Positions 37,493 through 49,009 of a stretch of DNA of 64,000 bases are shown in pieces. Source of the DNA: Siphonodentalium dalli (lineage: Eukaryota; Mollusca; Scaphopoda; Gadilida; Siphonodentaliidae); the NCBI GenBank assembly GCA_032622095.1, contig CP136069.1, positions 105,924,278-105,988,277 on the forward strand, read 5' to 3'. The notes below the pieces were generated by a model. The model was not told where the DNA came from, ran no database searches, and saw only the letters and a program-made list of their open reading frames with translations. The translations under genes and the position numbers were made by a program. Numbering within the stretch: position 1 is the stretch's first letter; each line of letters starts with the position of its first letter.

Positions 37493-37712
37493 CAAATCTG
37501 AATTCTGAGATGGATGTTCAATTAATTTCAATTGAAATACATTCATAATAGATATGTACACAATATTTCGAATATGTTATGGATTCATATTTCAGATGAC
37601 ATTCGCAGTCCAATTGATCAGTCTCAGATACACATAAAACACTCGAAAACTCATCAAAACTCCTTAAGTGATACGCGAGGTTTCCGAATCGCCTATTTCC
37701 CCTTCGGGGTTC

Positions 37713-38625
37713 ATGGAAAACAAAAAATCGAAGCCAGTCTACCAGAATGACCTGGTCACTAGTCCCATGGTGTCCGAAGACGAGTCTGATCATGCGTCAA
37801 ATGAATTCTTCGGACCAAATGCATATTTCGAGTGTGGCCTCACCAAAGCACTAAGCAGCATCAGGGTAATCGAATCTCTAGCAAAAGTGATGAAGACCTT
37901 ACTCCAATCAGTAGCTTCGTCAATTGCTAAAGATGAAATCGCCAAAGTTTGCAAGGACGAAATAGTCACAATGGATATCCTTAACAAAGAACTCTCTAAA
38001 CGCGACGCCAAAATAAAAGAACTTGAACTTAAACTGACAACTGAAACTGAAACGCGCGAACAAGTTGAAAATGTTCTCCGCGCCGAAATAGACGATCTTC
38101 AACAATACGGAAGGCGCACAAATCTTCGTCTCTCTGGTGTTTCCGGGAAATCAGGAGAATCAACTGATAAAATAGTGAAAGACGTTATATCCAAATTAGG
38201 TATACCGATCAAAGAAAAAAACACCGTGTAGGCCCTCCAACGAAACAAGGAGCATCAGCCAGTTCTCCACCCCCTCGCCAAATAATATTCCGGCTTCCTT
38301 CTTACCGTTGGAGAAAGTCAGTATATGACATGAGACGTGCTCTGAATGACTTCAACTCATCTGAATACCCAGGCAGGCTGTTCATAAATGAGGACCTGAC
38401 CGTTACCCGTGCGAGAATATTTAAACGCGCACGTAAGCTAAAGAAGGATTCCCAAATAGCAGAGTGTGGACCTTTGATGGTAACATCTATTTCAGAAGGT
38501 CATTGTGGTGTTCTGTTGAAAAGCTCACCACTGCTAGACACATCGATGCATTGGAGGAATCGTTGGGCGTTTACTAACTGTGTCACCGCCCGAGTCACAC
38601 ACCGTGTGCCTTTCTGTATATAGTC
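37713..38625 (+). pseudogene. LINE B ORF1: coiled coil, RRM, C-terminal domain
   Basis: The frame from ATG 37713 (MENKKSKP) contains a charged, heptad-like stretch (about 37960-38090; KRDAKIKELELKL), then DDLQQYGRRTNLRLSGV, the start of the RRM of LINE ORF1p/transposase-22-type proteins. It stops after an A-run near 38214-38222. Shifting frame there continues as HRVGPPTK and PRQIIFRLPSYRWRKSVYD, with INEDLTVTRARIFKRAR typical of the ORF1p C-terminal domain. One frameshift therefore separates the halves. The protein would trimerise and bind the element RNA. Grouping it with ORF2 at 40337 rests on strand and order. Confidence 0.75.
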
Positions 38626-38629
38626 AGCC

Positions 38630-40336
38630 TAGATTGGCATAAGTTCCAGATAAGCCTCTATATATCTGAAACAATTTATAGATAACCTAATTATAATGTC
38701 AATGTGAATGAATCACTGGATTCTCAACTACTGAAAATATGATCGTGGGTCCAGTGATTTATTTATCTTGGTCTGCCTGTGAAATATGTTAAAGTTATAA
38801 AATTGTTCTGCCCCAGTATCAAACTGAGCTAGAGGCAAGCCCACTCCCACCATCATGGTACCCAGAACAAACTAAGGTACCAATCTATATATAGCTATAG
38901 CAATTGTTGTATGCATAACTGTACTTCCCTATAACCTTGGTTACGCTTGTATTTTCGATCTACCCCTTCCCAAATTATATCTTGCATTAATTGCCCATAA
39001 ACCTGATGACAAAAAATGCCAATCGCACTTATGAGAAAATTATAATCTCTTCCAAGTGATTTATGTCGACCTATATACGGATATAACATATACACACCAA
39101 CCTATATAACATATCACCAATTGATGTTATTCTGTCGAATAAATCTGCTGCGAAAATACACCGGCGAACTATAATTCCAGTATGTAGACGTTTAACCAAC
39201 CCAGTATGCTGTCATGCACCTCTCGTGTTATCTAAATTCGTCGTGCCCGCGTGAGGACCTCACATGTACTAGTGACCCCATTACCTGATACACGGACCGC
39301 CACGAGTATTTTGTGTTCGACCCATTGTATGTAACCCGTACACTCACGAACCGCTCACACGAGATACGTCGACAGCTGAAACCTGTCGCCGTACGTCCAC
39401 TGAACTGTGGAGCCTAATCACTGACCGCGTTTCTGTTGGACGTAAACAAGCACGAATGCACCGTCTTTATTTCATAACAAATGGTAGTTTGCCGCATTCT
39501 GGACAATCATCTTTTGTTTCGACACATGGTAATATACTTAAACGCTTTACTTATTATTCCAATATTTATTATGTACAGGTAATCTTCCAAACACGATCAC
39601 TCTCGTCAGCATAGTGGTATTCACAAACACGTGTGCCGTGATCGTCGGTCCGTCTGTGCATCTCAAATCAAATACCGGATATGTCATAACGTTCGCCTTC
39701 AGGTCCACACGTCTCCTCTTCCGTCTGTCCGTTCGTCTGTTCGTGTTGTTTTCCATATATACCATACTGTTGCGTATTTTATATTTGTATATTGCTTAGT
39801 GCGTATATTTAGGCAGTCGACCATCGAACAACCATCTCTTTAAAACGCCTCATTCTATATATGTCAAATTATATTTTTGTTTTGTTTTACACAATTAACC
39901 CGTATAGTCATGTTGATATTGAAACTCCCATCGGTGTTTATTCCCTTTATGGTCGCTATGTCGCGATGCTTGGGCCCCATAACGTAGAGAACTAATATAT
40001 TAATATATTTATATTGACCCATCAACTACATGCGAGCAACAAATCGTAAGTAATGATTCCCCTTATCCCGGGATCACTAATAGAGTTATATTTCTTTTGT
40101 CTTTTCCTTCTCGTATCTTCTACTATCTTTCCAATCTCTCCCTCAACTGCACATGACCAAGATAAACTGTGAAATATGTTAAAGTTATAAAATTGTTCTG
40201 CCCCAGTATCAAACTGAGCTAGAGGCAAGCCAACATCTTAAACATCATGATCCAACATTTGTTCAGTGTGTAAATCATATCTGCCAACCGCCGAGCTATT
40301 TATATGTTTTGAAATTCATACAATATATATGGGACA
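38630..40336 (+). other. Interval between LINE B ORF1 and ORF2
   Basis: I see no coding motif here. A ~62-bp direct repeat starting CTGTGAAATATGTTAAAGTT and ending GAGCTAGAGGCAAGCC occurs at about 38777-38840 and 40167-40230 without visible change. It brackets 1.3 kb that may be inserted or duplicated sequence. A SNGTCCGTCTGT-type stretch lies near 39715-39745. Confidence 0.5.
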
Positions 40337-40678
40337 ATGGTTGATATAATACAATATCGTGCTCGGATTGGCAGCTTTCTGTCGAGGGCGTCTCGACCAC
40401 CCAGGGGAAAACGCTTTGACCAGAATATGTCTGAAACTATCATCAGTTACCTTTTCTTACGTTCAAGAAAATTGCCAGAGATTCAAATTGTAAGTCTGTT
40501 ACTTTTGATATCATGTACTTGTCCACATTTAATACAAACAGTTTTGAATATCATCCGCGAAAATAAGGCCCCTTGGCAAGTTAGTACAGATCGACATGTT
40601 ATAATACACACACACAAGGCAAAATTATTATGTTACTTAACCGCAACTTCCATTATATTCTTATTACTAATGTTAAGC

Positions 40679-40705
40679 GGCGATATCGAACTGAACCCGG
40701 GTCCT
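40679..40705 (+). other. Canonical 2A-like motif in LINE B ORF2
   Basis: GDIELNPGP matches the D-x-E-x-N-P-G-P 2A consensus completely, preceded by a leucine-rich hydrophobic run. Such motifs in APE-type LINEs are reported to mediate ribosome skipping between Gly and the final Pro. Activity here is untested, and the ORF is otherwise dead. Confidence 0.7.
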
Positions 40706-42794
40706 GCCAACAAAGATGCGATGCAAAGACACTGTTCCATGTTACTTCTGAACACCCAGAGCATCAAAAATTAAATGACAATACTAAATGCTGAGTCTGC
40801 TAATTTCGATATTTGCTTTTTCACTGAAACATGGCTTAAAAATTCAGTGGAAAATTCCGAAGTTTTACTTCACGGTTTTCATCACCCAATTAGAAATGAC
40901 AGGAATACCGAAACATCCGGTGGTGGTGTGAGTATTTATATTCGCGACTGTATTCCTTATAAATTCCGTAATGATCTGATAGTTCCAGGCCTTGAGTCTG
41001 TATGGGTCGAAATCAAAGTGTGTAGTAAAAGTATTATTCTTGGCTGCTTCTACAGACCCCCTCAATCATCAGTTTCGCATTGGGATACTATTGAACTCAA
41101 CATTAAAAACGCAATCGATGACGTAAACTTGGTAATCGTAGCTGGCGACTTCAATGAAAATTATGTCGAAGATACCAATGGTAAGATTAATAGTATATGT
41201 ACGCACTGTGGCATCAAACAGCTTGTGCATTCGCCGACTCATTTCACGGAAACATCTTCGTCGACCCTCGATCTGTTCTTCACAAACTGTGACGATTATG
41301 TATGTTACGCAGATGTAATAAGTCCATTTTTTGATGATCGTATCCGATACCATGCCCCAGTTAAACTCGACATCGATTTAACTTTACCAACTCAGTTATC
41401 TACTAAACGACTTATTTGGAACTACGATAGAGCCGACTACGAAGGCGTTAACAACATGTTATCTAATTGGGATTTTAAAAGTGTTAGCCATAATCTTCAT
41501 GTATCTAAGATTAACAACGAACTGACAGAAATGTTACAAAATGCTTGTCTGAAATTTATTCCAAATAAAACAGTCTGCATAAGAAAAGACTGTCCTCCTT
41601 GGTTGACGTGTGGGGTAAGAAAACTAATGCGCCAACGCAATAGACTACATAGAATCGCCAAATTAAAAAATTCCTCACCTTCCTGGGCAAAATTTCGTAT
41701 TGTTCGAAATCAATGTGTCAGTGCTGTCAGAAAAGCAAAAGTCGATTATGAAATTGACCACATTTTGAGTGATAAAAACACCGATTCATCGACACGGTGG
41801 AAGAATCTGCAGAAAGTAATTCCCCCACCACAAAAGCAATACCCCCTCTTTTAAGCAACGACTGTTATCTAGTTTCCCCTTCTGAAAAGGCACACGTTGA
41901 ATGATTATTTTTGTGAAATATCTAAAGTTGATGATAATTTATGCAATACTCACTTGAGCTCTACCATTCAATATACAGAAACTGCTCCCGAACTAGCGGA
42001 CATAAAAATCACATCAGTCGACGTTTTTAACGCTCTTAAAAAGTTAAAAGTTTCCAAAGACCTGATAATATTAGCCCACGTATGCTAAAACAGTGGGCCT
42101 CGTCTCTTTCTGAACCACTTTCCCATATCTTCAATATTTTCACAAACAAAAGTTACTATCCGCATGAATGGAAAAAATCCAATGTGACTCCTATTTTTAA
42201 AAATGGTGACCCAAGCATAATAGCGAACTACCGCCCCATTTCTCTTCTGAGCTGTATATCCAAAACTTATGAGAAGTGCATTTACAAATATCTTTGGACA
42301 TACCTAGACGAAAATAAGTTACTTTCTGTTTACCAATCTGGATTCAAAAAAGGTGACTCTACAGTATATCAGCTTACTGACATATATGACTATATTAGCA
42401 GATCTCTGGGCGAAGGTAAAGAAATTCGATGTATTTTTTGTTATATAAGCAAAGCCTTTGACAAGGTTTGGCACAAAGGTCTCCTGTTTAAGCTTAAGAA
42501 ACTTGGAATAAAGGGTAAAGTATATGAACTAATTTCATCTTATCTTGAATGTCGTCAACAGAGAGTTATAGTTGATAATGCTAGTTCTGAGTGGCAAAAT
42601 GTTTCCGCAGGTGTGCCTCAAGGTTAAATATTAGGCCCACTGTTATTCCTGATTTACATTAACGACATAACCGAAAACATCACGTGCAACATACGTCTAT
42701 TTGCTGATGATACATCAATATATTTATGTGTCGAGAACCCTGTTTTAGCAGCTGAAATAATTAATATAGACATTGCCACTATTGTCGATTGGTC

Positions 42795-42804
42795 AAAAAA
42801 ATGG
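42795..42804. repeat. 10-bp target duplication flanking LINE C
   Basis: AAAAAAATGG here matches 47836-47845. Joining the outer sequences across it restores the WSKKWLVKF frame of LINE B, confirming the insertion point. The A-run makes the exact length ambiguous by a few bases. Confidence 0.75.
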
Positions 42805-43942
42805 TTTGGTGAATTTGATGACTTTAGACGAGACTTATTCAGTCCAAGACCAAAGCCAGACCGTGGTACATAGACTGTTCATGTCATGCACATATCCAGC
42901 CACCAGCTGAAAAACTGATATATTCCTTGATCTATACATATGTTCCCCCGCCACTACATACAATGTATGCTATTGACCCAATCATCATCCAATTTATCAA
43001 TCCAAATAATATAGTCTAGCATTATACACTCTAAAGTGTAGACACTGATTGACGCTTAATCATTCAATACGAGTTACTAAACTAGTAAATAAAGAATATG
43101 TAACTATCTCTTCTCTGCAATAAAATGTAAATTTGAATCAGATATCTCTGACATCAGAAGCACCCTTCAACATAGGGAATGTACTGTCTACTTTCTTCCA
43201 CGCGATATATGCAATAGCAATGGATCATATGTTGTATTAACTTTGAGTAACCAATGTTTCTCATGACAGAGCGTGTGTCTTAATTCGGCACGAAATAGGG
43301 TCAAACTGTTTTGAGCATCTTGAACACATTCACGTATACGAGTATATTTATTCGTATCCACCCATCTGAGCATATACTCACAATTTTTCACATGTCTTCA
43401 GAATTCTATGATTGTCCACCAACAACTTATGCGATGGAAATTAATCGCAGTGCACAACTTCAGACGTTGAACATTCACACCAACCTAAAACATATAGAGT
43501 TATATCCCTTGCATCACTAAAAGCGATTCTTTGCAATCACATCGACATTCGGCAGCTACTGTTTCTAGACATAACCAAGCTAATTGCAATGTACTATACA
43601 ATGCAATATTGATCGCCAATCTCTTAACCCATCGATGAAGCTACATCACGAAGCTTGTCATCGCTTGAACTATAAATTGACCGTTTATTACGTACGTATA
43701 TGTCTAATCGCGCGTTTTGCCATGCAAATAATTTCGACCCCCCCCCCCCTATAGTATACCACTGTATAATTTGGTGAGAACCACCCCCCCGAACCACTAT
43801 ATATTCTCGCATTGCGAATTTCCCCTTTGAACACCAAAATGTATTTGACCTGATTTCTATAGAAAATCCCTCATCAAAACCATTCGGAACCAAGATAAAC
43901 AAACCGAATCCAACCATAAGTGTTACAAAAGCTAAGAATATT

Positions 43943-46900
43943 TTGCTTAATCGAATTTACAACACACAAGTGAGCGAAACAGATGTCTCAAATGCTACAC
44001 AAAAAGGTATCCCATCGTGGCTTAGGCGCCTATTACTCACCTCCGGTGATATATCTCCCAACCCAGGACCTCCTAATCGAAATACATTATCAATATTTCA
44101 TCTGAACATACAGAGCATAATACCAAAATTAGACATACTAGCGACTGAAATTCAAAACTATGACATATGTGGGTTCACCGAAAGTTGGTTAAGTCCGAAA
44201 AATGAACAACATGACCTCTTAATAAGAGGATTCCATGAACCAGAACGAAATGATAGACGAGGGACGGACACTGTTGGTGGAGGAGTTATCGCATATGTTA
44301 AAAACAACCTGGCTTTCGAACGCAGAAACGAACTTGAAAACTCAAACCTGGAATGCATTTGGCTCGAAATCTCCTTGATAAACTCGAAAGCGCTAATTGG
44401 ATTTTTTTACCGCCCTCCGAATATCCATTGTTGGCATGATATCATTGGGAACATTGGCGACGCTGTCAATGCCCATCCCTCCCACAAAATAATCATATGC
44501 GGTGATTTGAACGAAAATCAATATAATCCGGCAAATAAACAGGTCCCTTCTATCGAAGCAGAACTATCCCTTAAACAGATTATTCGAGAAACCACCCACT
44601 ACACGGAAATCTCCGAAACCCTCATAGACGTTATTTTAACAAACTCTAATTGTACAGTCACAAGCTGTGGTACTCTTGAGCCATTTTTCTGCGATCTTAT
44701 TCGATATCATGTCCCAGTATGTGTGACAGTTCAAACCCAACACCAACAAACGACCAATCCAAGTTTTAATCGACTCATATATCTATATGAACAGACTAAT
44801 TTCACTGAGATGAATGAACATATACGATCTCTTGATTGGGACGAGTTTCTACGAAATGTAAAAACCGATAAAATATGTCAAGCGCTCACTAATATTATAA
44901 ATGAACTTATATACAAATTTGTCCCGACCAAATCAGTGAACTGTCGACTTAACGAACCAGAATGGATGACTCCCAGGATAAAATATCTAATAAGACAGCG
45001 CAAAAGAGTACAAAAAAATGCCAAATCAAGAAATACCAAACAACACTGGAATAAGTACCGTACTATAAGAAACCAAATTATTTCAGAGGTTAGAGACGCC
45101 AAAAAGATTTATACACATAAAATACAAGACATCCTATGTAATCCTGAAACTAACGCAGCCAAATGGTGGAAAACTTTTAACAAATTCGCCCGAAAGAAAA
45201 CCGACATTGTCCCAGCACTCAATTGGAATGGTAAAGTCTCCTTATGCGACGAAGAAAAATCACAAATCCTGAATGATTATTTTTGTAGCATTTCTTCAGT
45301 CGAAGGATCAAACGAACTTCCCACACTACCCCCCGATGACAAAAATGTCCCCAAACTTGAAACTGTAACTATAACTGAAATTGAAGTTTATAATGTAATA
45401 AAGGAACTCCAATCAGATAAAGCATCTGGTCCAGATCGGATCAGCCCACGTATTTTGAAAAACTGCCCCAGCCTGAGTACACCCCTTTCAAAAATATTCA
45501 ACCGCTACCTCACTGAATCCTACTTCCCCGCCGAATGGAAACAAGCTAACGTTGTCCCAGTATTCAAAAAAGGAGACCGTAGTAACCCTGAGAATTATCG
45601 ACCAATATCGCTACTAAACTGTCTAAGTAAGGTCTTTGAAAAATGTATTGCGAAACATCTTATGTGTTTCCTCCAAACCAACAGTGTCCTAACCGACCGA
45701 CAATCAGGCTTCGTGCCTGGCGACTCTACCGTATACCAATTATGCGACATTTACCACGAGGTGTTGAACTCTTTAGACGGCGAGCGTGACATTCGACTAT
45801 TATTTTTTGACATAAGCAAAGCATTTGACAAGGTTTGGCATGAAGGTCTAATTTACAAACTTCAATAGATAGGAATAAGCAAATATCTTATAAAGTGGTT
45901 CGAATCATACATATCAAACCGAGAACAACGCGTAGTGTTAGGATCATACTCCTCTAAGTGGGGAGGGGTCACAGCGGGAGTACCTCAAGGCTCTATACTA
46001 GGCCCCATTTTATTCCTGGTATACATCAACGATATTGTACCAAATATAGCATGCAATGTCCGTCTTTTTGCCGATGACACGTCCATTTCACTACGTATTG
46101 ATGACCCAATTATAGACTCAATCAAACTTCAGGATGACATTTCTCACCTAGAATCGTAGTCAAAACGATGGCTTGTGACATTTAACGGTACAAAAACCGA
46201 ATCCCTAACATGCACCAGAAAAAAGAAACTTATCGTACACCCAGTCCTACAAATGAATGAACAACAAATAAAGGAAGTTGAAGTGCATAAGCACCTAGGA
46301 GTTGTACTGAGCAAAGATGGTACATGGGGGGCGCATATCAATCAAATGGCGACCTCCGCGTGGAAATCAGTATCTTACCTCCGAAAATATCGATATAATC
46401 TGGATAGATCATCTCTACAAAAGTGTTATTTTACCCTGGTTAGACCCGTGTTAGAGTATGCTTGCGTTATTTGGGATGGCTGTACTAAGCAGGAGTCTGA
46501 CGAAATAGAGAAAATACAGTACGAAGCCGCGCGAATCATAACAGGTGCCACCAGATCGGTTAGTAATTCCACGTTATTAAAGGAAACTGGATGGGAAACT
46601 TTGAAAGCGCGACGAACTAAATATAAACTTAAACTATTCTACAAAATGATTAATGGCATGTCTCCTACATATCTGCAAAATCATGTTCCTCCCACGAATA
46701 TTGCAATATCCGGAATAAAAACCAGACAAGCAGACGCTCTCAGAATCCCCGAATTTTACTCAGAAACCCATAGACGCTCTTTCATCCCCTCGACAACAGA
46801 GCTGTGGAACAACCTCGATCATAGCGTAAATATGGAATCGTTAGCTTCGTTCACAAAGTCGTTAGAGACCAACCGAACTAAAATCCCCAAGCACTTTAAC

Positions 46901-47221
46901 TGCTCACATTCGCGCCATTCTCATATTCTACACGTAAGACTACGGTTGAATTGTAGTAACTTAAACTACCACAAATACGCGAATTTCCTAACTGACAACC
47001 CGTATTGTGTATGCGGTGATCTCGAGGACAGCGAACATTTTCTACTGCATTGTATAACATACTCTATACAGATAACCGCATTGTTAAATACGTTATCTGA
47101 AAAATGTGACCCAACAACAGAAATACTTCTACGTGGGTCATCCGACCTTTCATACGAAACCAATTCTATAATCGCCATAGAAGTTCAAAAGTACATAAAG
47201 AATACCAAACGTTTTTCTTAA
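43943..47221 (+). pseudogene. LINE C ORF2 with two in-frame TAG codons
   Basis: The frame is continuous from 43943 (it is also open further upstream with no ATG) to 47221, apart from TAG at 45866-45868 and TAG at 46157-46159. Residues 35-43 are GDISPNPGP (2A-like). The endonuclease (about 48-260) has HLNIQS, FTESWL, GGGVIAYV, CGDLNEN and LIDVILTN. RT has NYRPISLLN, FFDISKAFDKVWHEG (motif A, catalytic Asp present), then the first TAG, GVPQGSILGPILFL (motif B), RLFADDTSI (motif C), then the second TAG. The C-terminal part has LVRPVLEYACVIWD and CVCG...E...H...C near the end. Reverse transcription and target nicking would be its functions. It is recently inactivated unless the stops are read through. 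Confidence 0.85.
44045..44071 (+). other. Variant 2A-like motif in LINE C ORF2
   Basis: GDISPNPGP keeps N-P-G-P but has Ser where the consensus has Glu. Skipping efficiency cannot be predicted from sequence. Confidence 0.5.
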
Positions 47222-47835
47222 ATGACAATCCCACATACGAGTCTGGAAAAACAAAACAAAACAAAACAAAAAACAAACAAATGTGACTGATGATTGATAC
47301 GCCGCGAAGAAGAAAACACCACAAGGGTTGTCCGTGTATTGGGGTGTCCTCATCAACAGCAAACCATACCATTCCAAATGCTATACTTTCTTTTCCTCCC
47401 TAAAATCTATAATCTAATTTGATACATCCGTCATACGATTTCATACCTCTTTTCTATCTGAAACAAATCGCATTTCCTCTGTATCCTCACTAACACATTC
47501 AAGTTAATATTACGTTTATACTAACACCACCATCCTCCATAGTTCTACGTTAATACAAGACAACTGAAATATCCTATCGTCACCCCCCTTCCCACCACGC
47601 GTGCATATAATATAATCTCTTTCTCGACGAGCTTGTTATCAACACCTGATAACAAAGTCTCATCCTTTGATATTGGCTGCTCCCGCATGGTGGGATGGGG
47701 TAAATCATCCACGGAAACGACTCATATAAGCACATACGCTTGCTGTCGGATCCGATCCATGAAATCTTGATTCATCCTATATTTGTAATTGTATATATAA
47801 TGAAATTACATGGAATAAATACTGTTTAAACTAAA
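47222..47835 (+). other. LINE C 3' UTR
   Basis: This non-coding tail follows the ORF2 stop. It contains an AAACAAAACAAAAC tract (about 47250-47280) and ends GAATAAATACTGTTTAAACT followed by A residues. The LINE B end, AAATAAATATTGTTTAC, is similar, consistent with a shared 3' recognition end. Confidence 0.6.
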
Positions 47836-49009
47836 AAAAAAATGGCTTGTAAAATTTAATCCCCTCAAAACTGAAGCTTTAATGATATCAAAGAAATCTA
47901 CAAATATAGTTCACCACCCCTAATCATGGCTGATTCTCACGTAACTGAAGTAGAAAATCACAAACATATTGGTCTCACTTTTGACAACATCGGTTCATGG
48001 GAAACTCACATAAGTAACATAACCGATAGGGCATGGAAAAAGGTTAATATGATTAGGAAGCACAAATTCAGACTGAGCAGAAAGACCCTTGAAAATATAT
48101 ATCTTGCTTTTGTTAGCACCACTCTTGAATATGCATCACCAGTATGGGATAACATACCAAAATATAGAGCGATTATATCGAAGATGTTCAGTATGAAATG
48201 GCACGAATTGTCACTGGGGCCACGAGAAGTACCAGCGATCGCAACTTACTATTAGAAACCGGCTGGGAAACAATTGCCTCACGTAGAACAAAACAGAAAA
48301 TGATACAATTTTTCAAAATGACTAGTAACCAAGCTCCGTCTTATCTATCAAACATGATTCCTCCCGATTCCACTTCATCTGGTTACAATTTTAGGCATGT
48401 TAGTATCCACCCGCCTGGCAGCAACAGAGACATTACATGAATACTTTTCTGCCTTCGGCTACACGAGCATGGAATAGTTTATCGAATTCAATAAAATCGT
48501 CAAACACACTCGAAGAATTTAAGCGTAAACTAAACATTGACCGTGCGAAAATTACAAATTTTTATCTTCAGTGTTATTCCAGGAAAGCCCAAATATATCA
48601 TACTCGTATCAAATTAGGTTGCAGCAACCTGAACCGTGACCTTGTTATTAATCACTTGAAAGAATCACCACTGTGTCAATGCGGTAGTTTTGAAACTGAA
48701 TCAGCTCACCATTTCTTCTTTCAGTGCCCCCTTTACGCCAGAATTAGATCAGAACTTCTAAGTAACTTACCAGTAAGTACAAGAAAACTAAGATGCATGC
48801 AATCAATCAAATCTATATATCCCGTCTGCTTTACCCCAACTGATATTTTTCTCACTTGAGGTAACATTTATTCCACGAGGAGAGGACTTTAAAAAAGCAT
48901 TTTGCTTGTTGTCCAATCCTCTTCATAAATCTATATATTTCTACATGTATATTATGTGTATGTCATATGTTTGATTTTTTTTAAATAAATATTGTTTACA
49001 CATAAATAT

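Larger units (their letters stand above)
42805..47835 (+). mobile_element. LINE 'C', nearly intact, inserted into LINE B
   Basis: This is a 5.0-kb insertion with about 1.1 kb of leader without recognisable ORF1, an ORF2 of about 1,090 codons, a 0.6-kb 3' UTR and a terminal GGAATAAATACTG...A-run. It lies in the same orientation as its host element and is related to it: they share the endonuclease style DRIRYHAPV/CDLIRYHVPV and a C-terminal zinc-like motif. Confidence 0.85.
40337..48859 (+). pseudogene. LINE B ORF2: 2A-like motif, endonuclease, RT (split)
   Basis: The N-terminal frame 40337-40774 has a hydrophobic segment (about residues 97-114), then GDIELNPGP (115-123), and ends in an in-frame TAA. 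The endonuclease frame follows directly (40775-41854): FFTETWL, GGGVSIYIRD, AGDFNEN, SSSTLDLFFTN. Broken RT frames follow (41897-42088, 42082-42627); motif A reads CYISKAFDKVWH, where the usual catalytic Asp before Ile is Tyr, and a TAA follows GVPQG. FADDTSIY (motif C) precedes the LINE C insertion at 42804. After 47846 the frame resumes (WLVKFNPLKTEA), with frameshifts near 48200 and 48437, and ends with a CQCG-E-H-C zinc-like motif. Inactive. Confidence 0.8.

Noticed and set aside
43736-43800. Poly-C tracts as regulatory G-quadruplex sites (also 430, 36104, 49964)
   Set aside because: Homopolymer runs are common assembly-sensitive features, with no supporting context.
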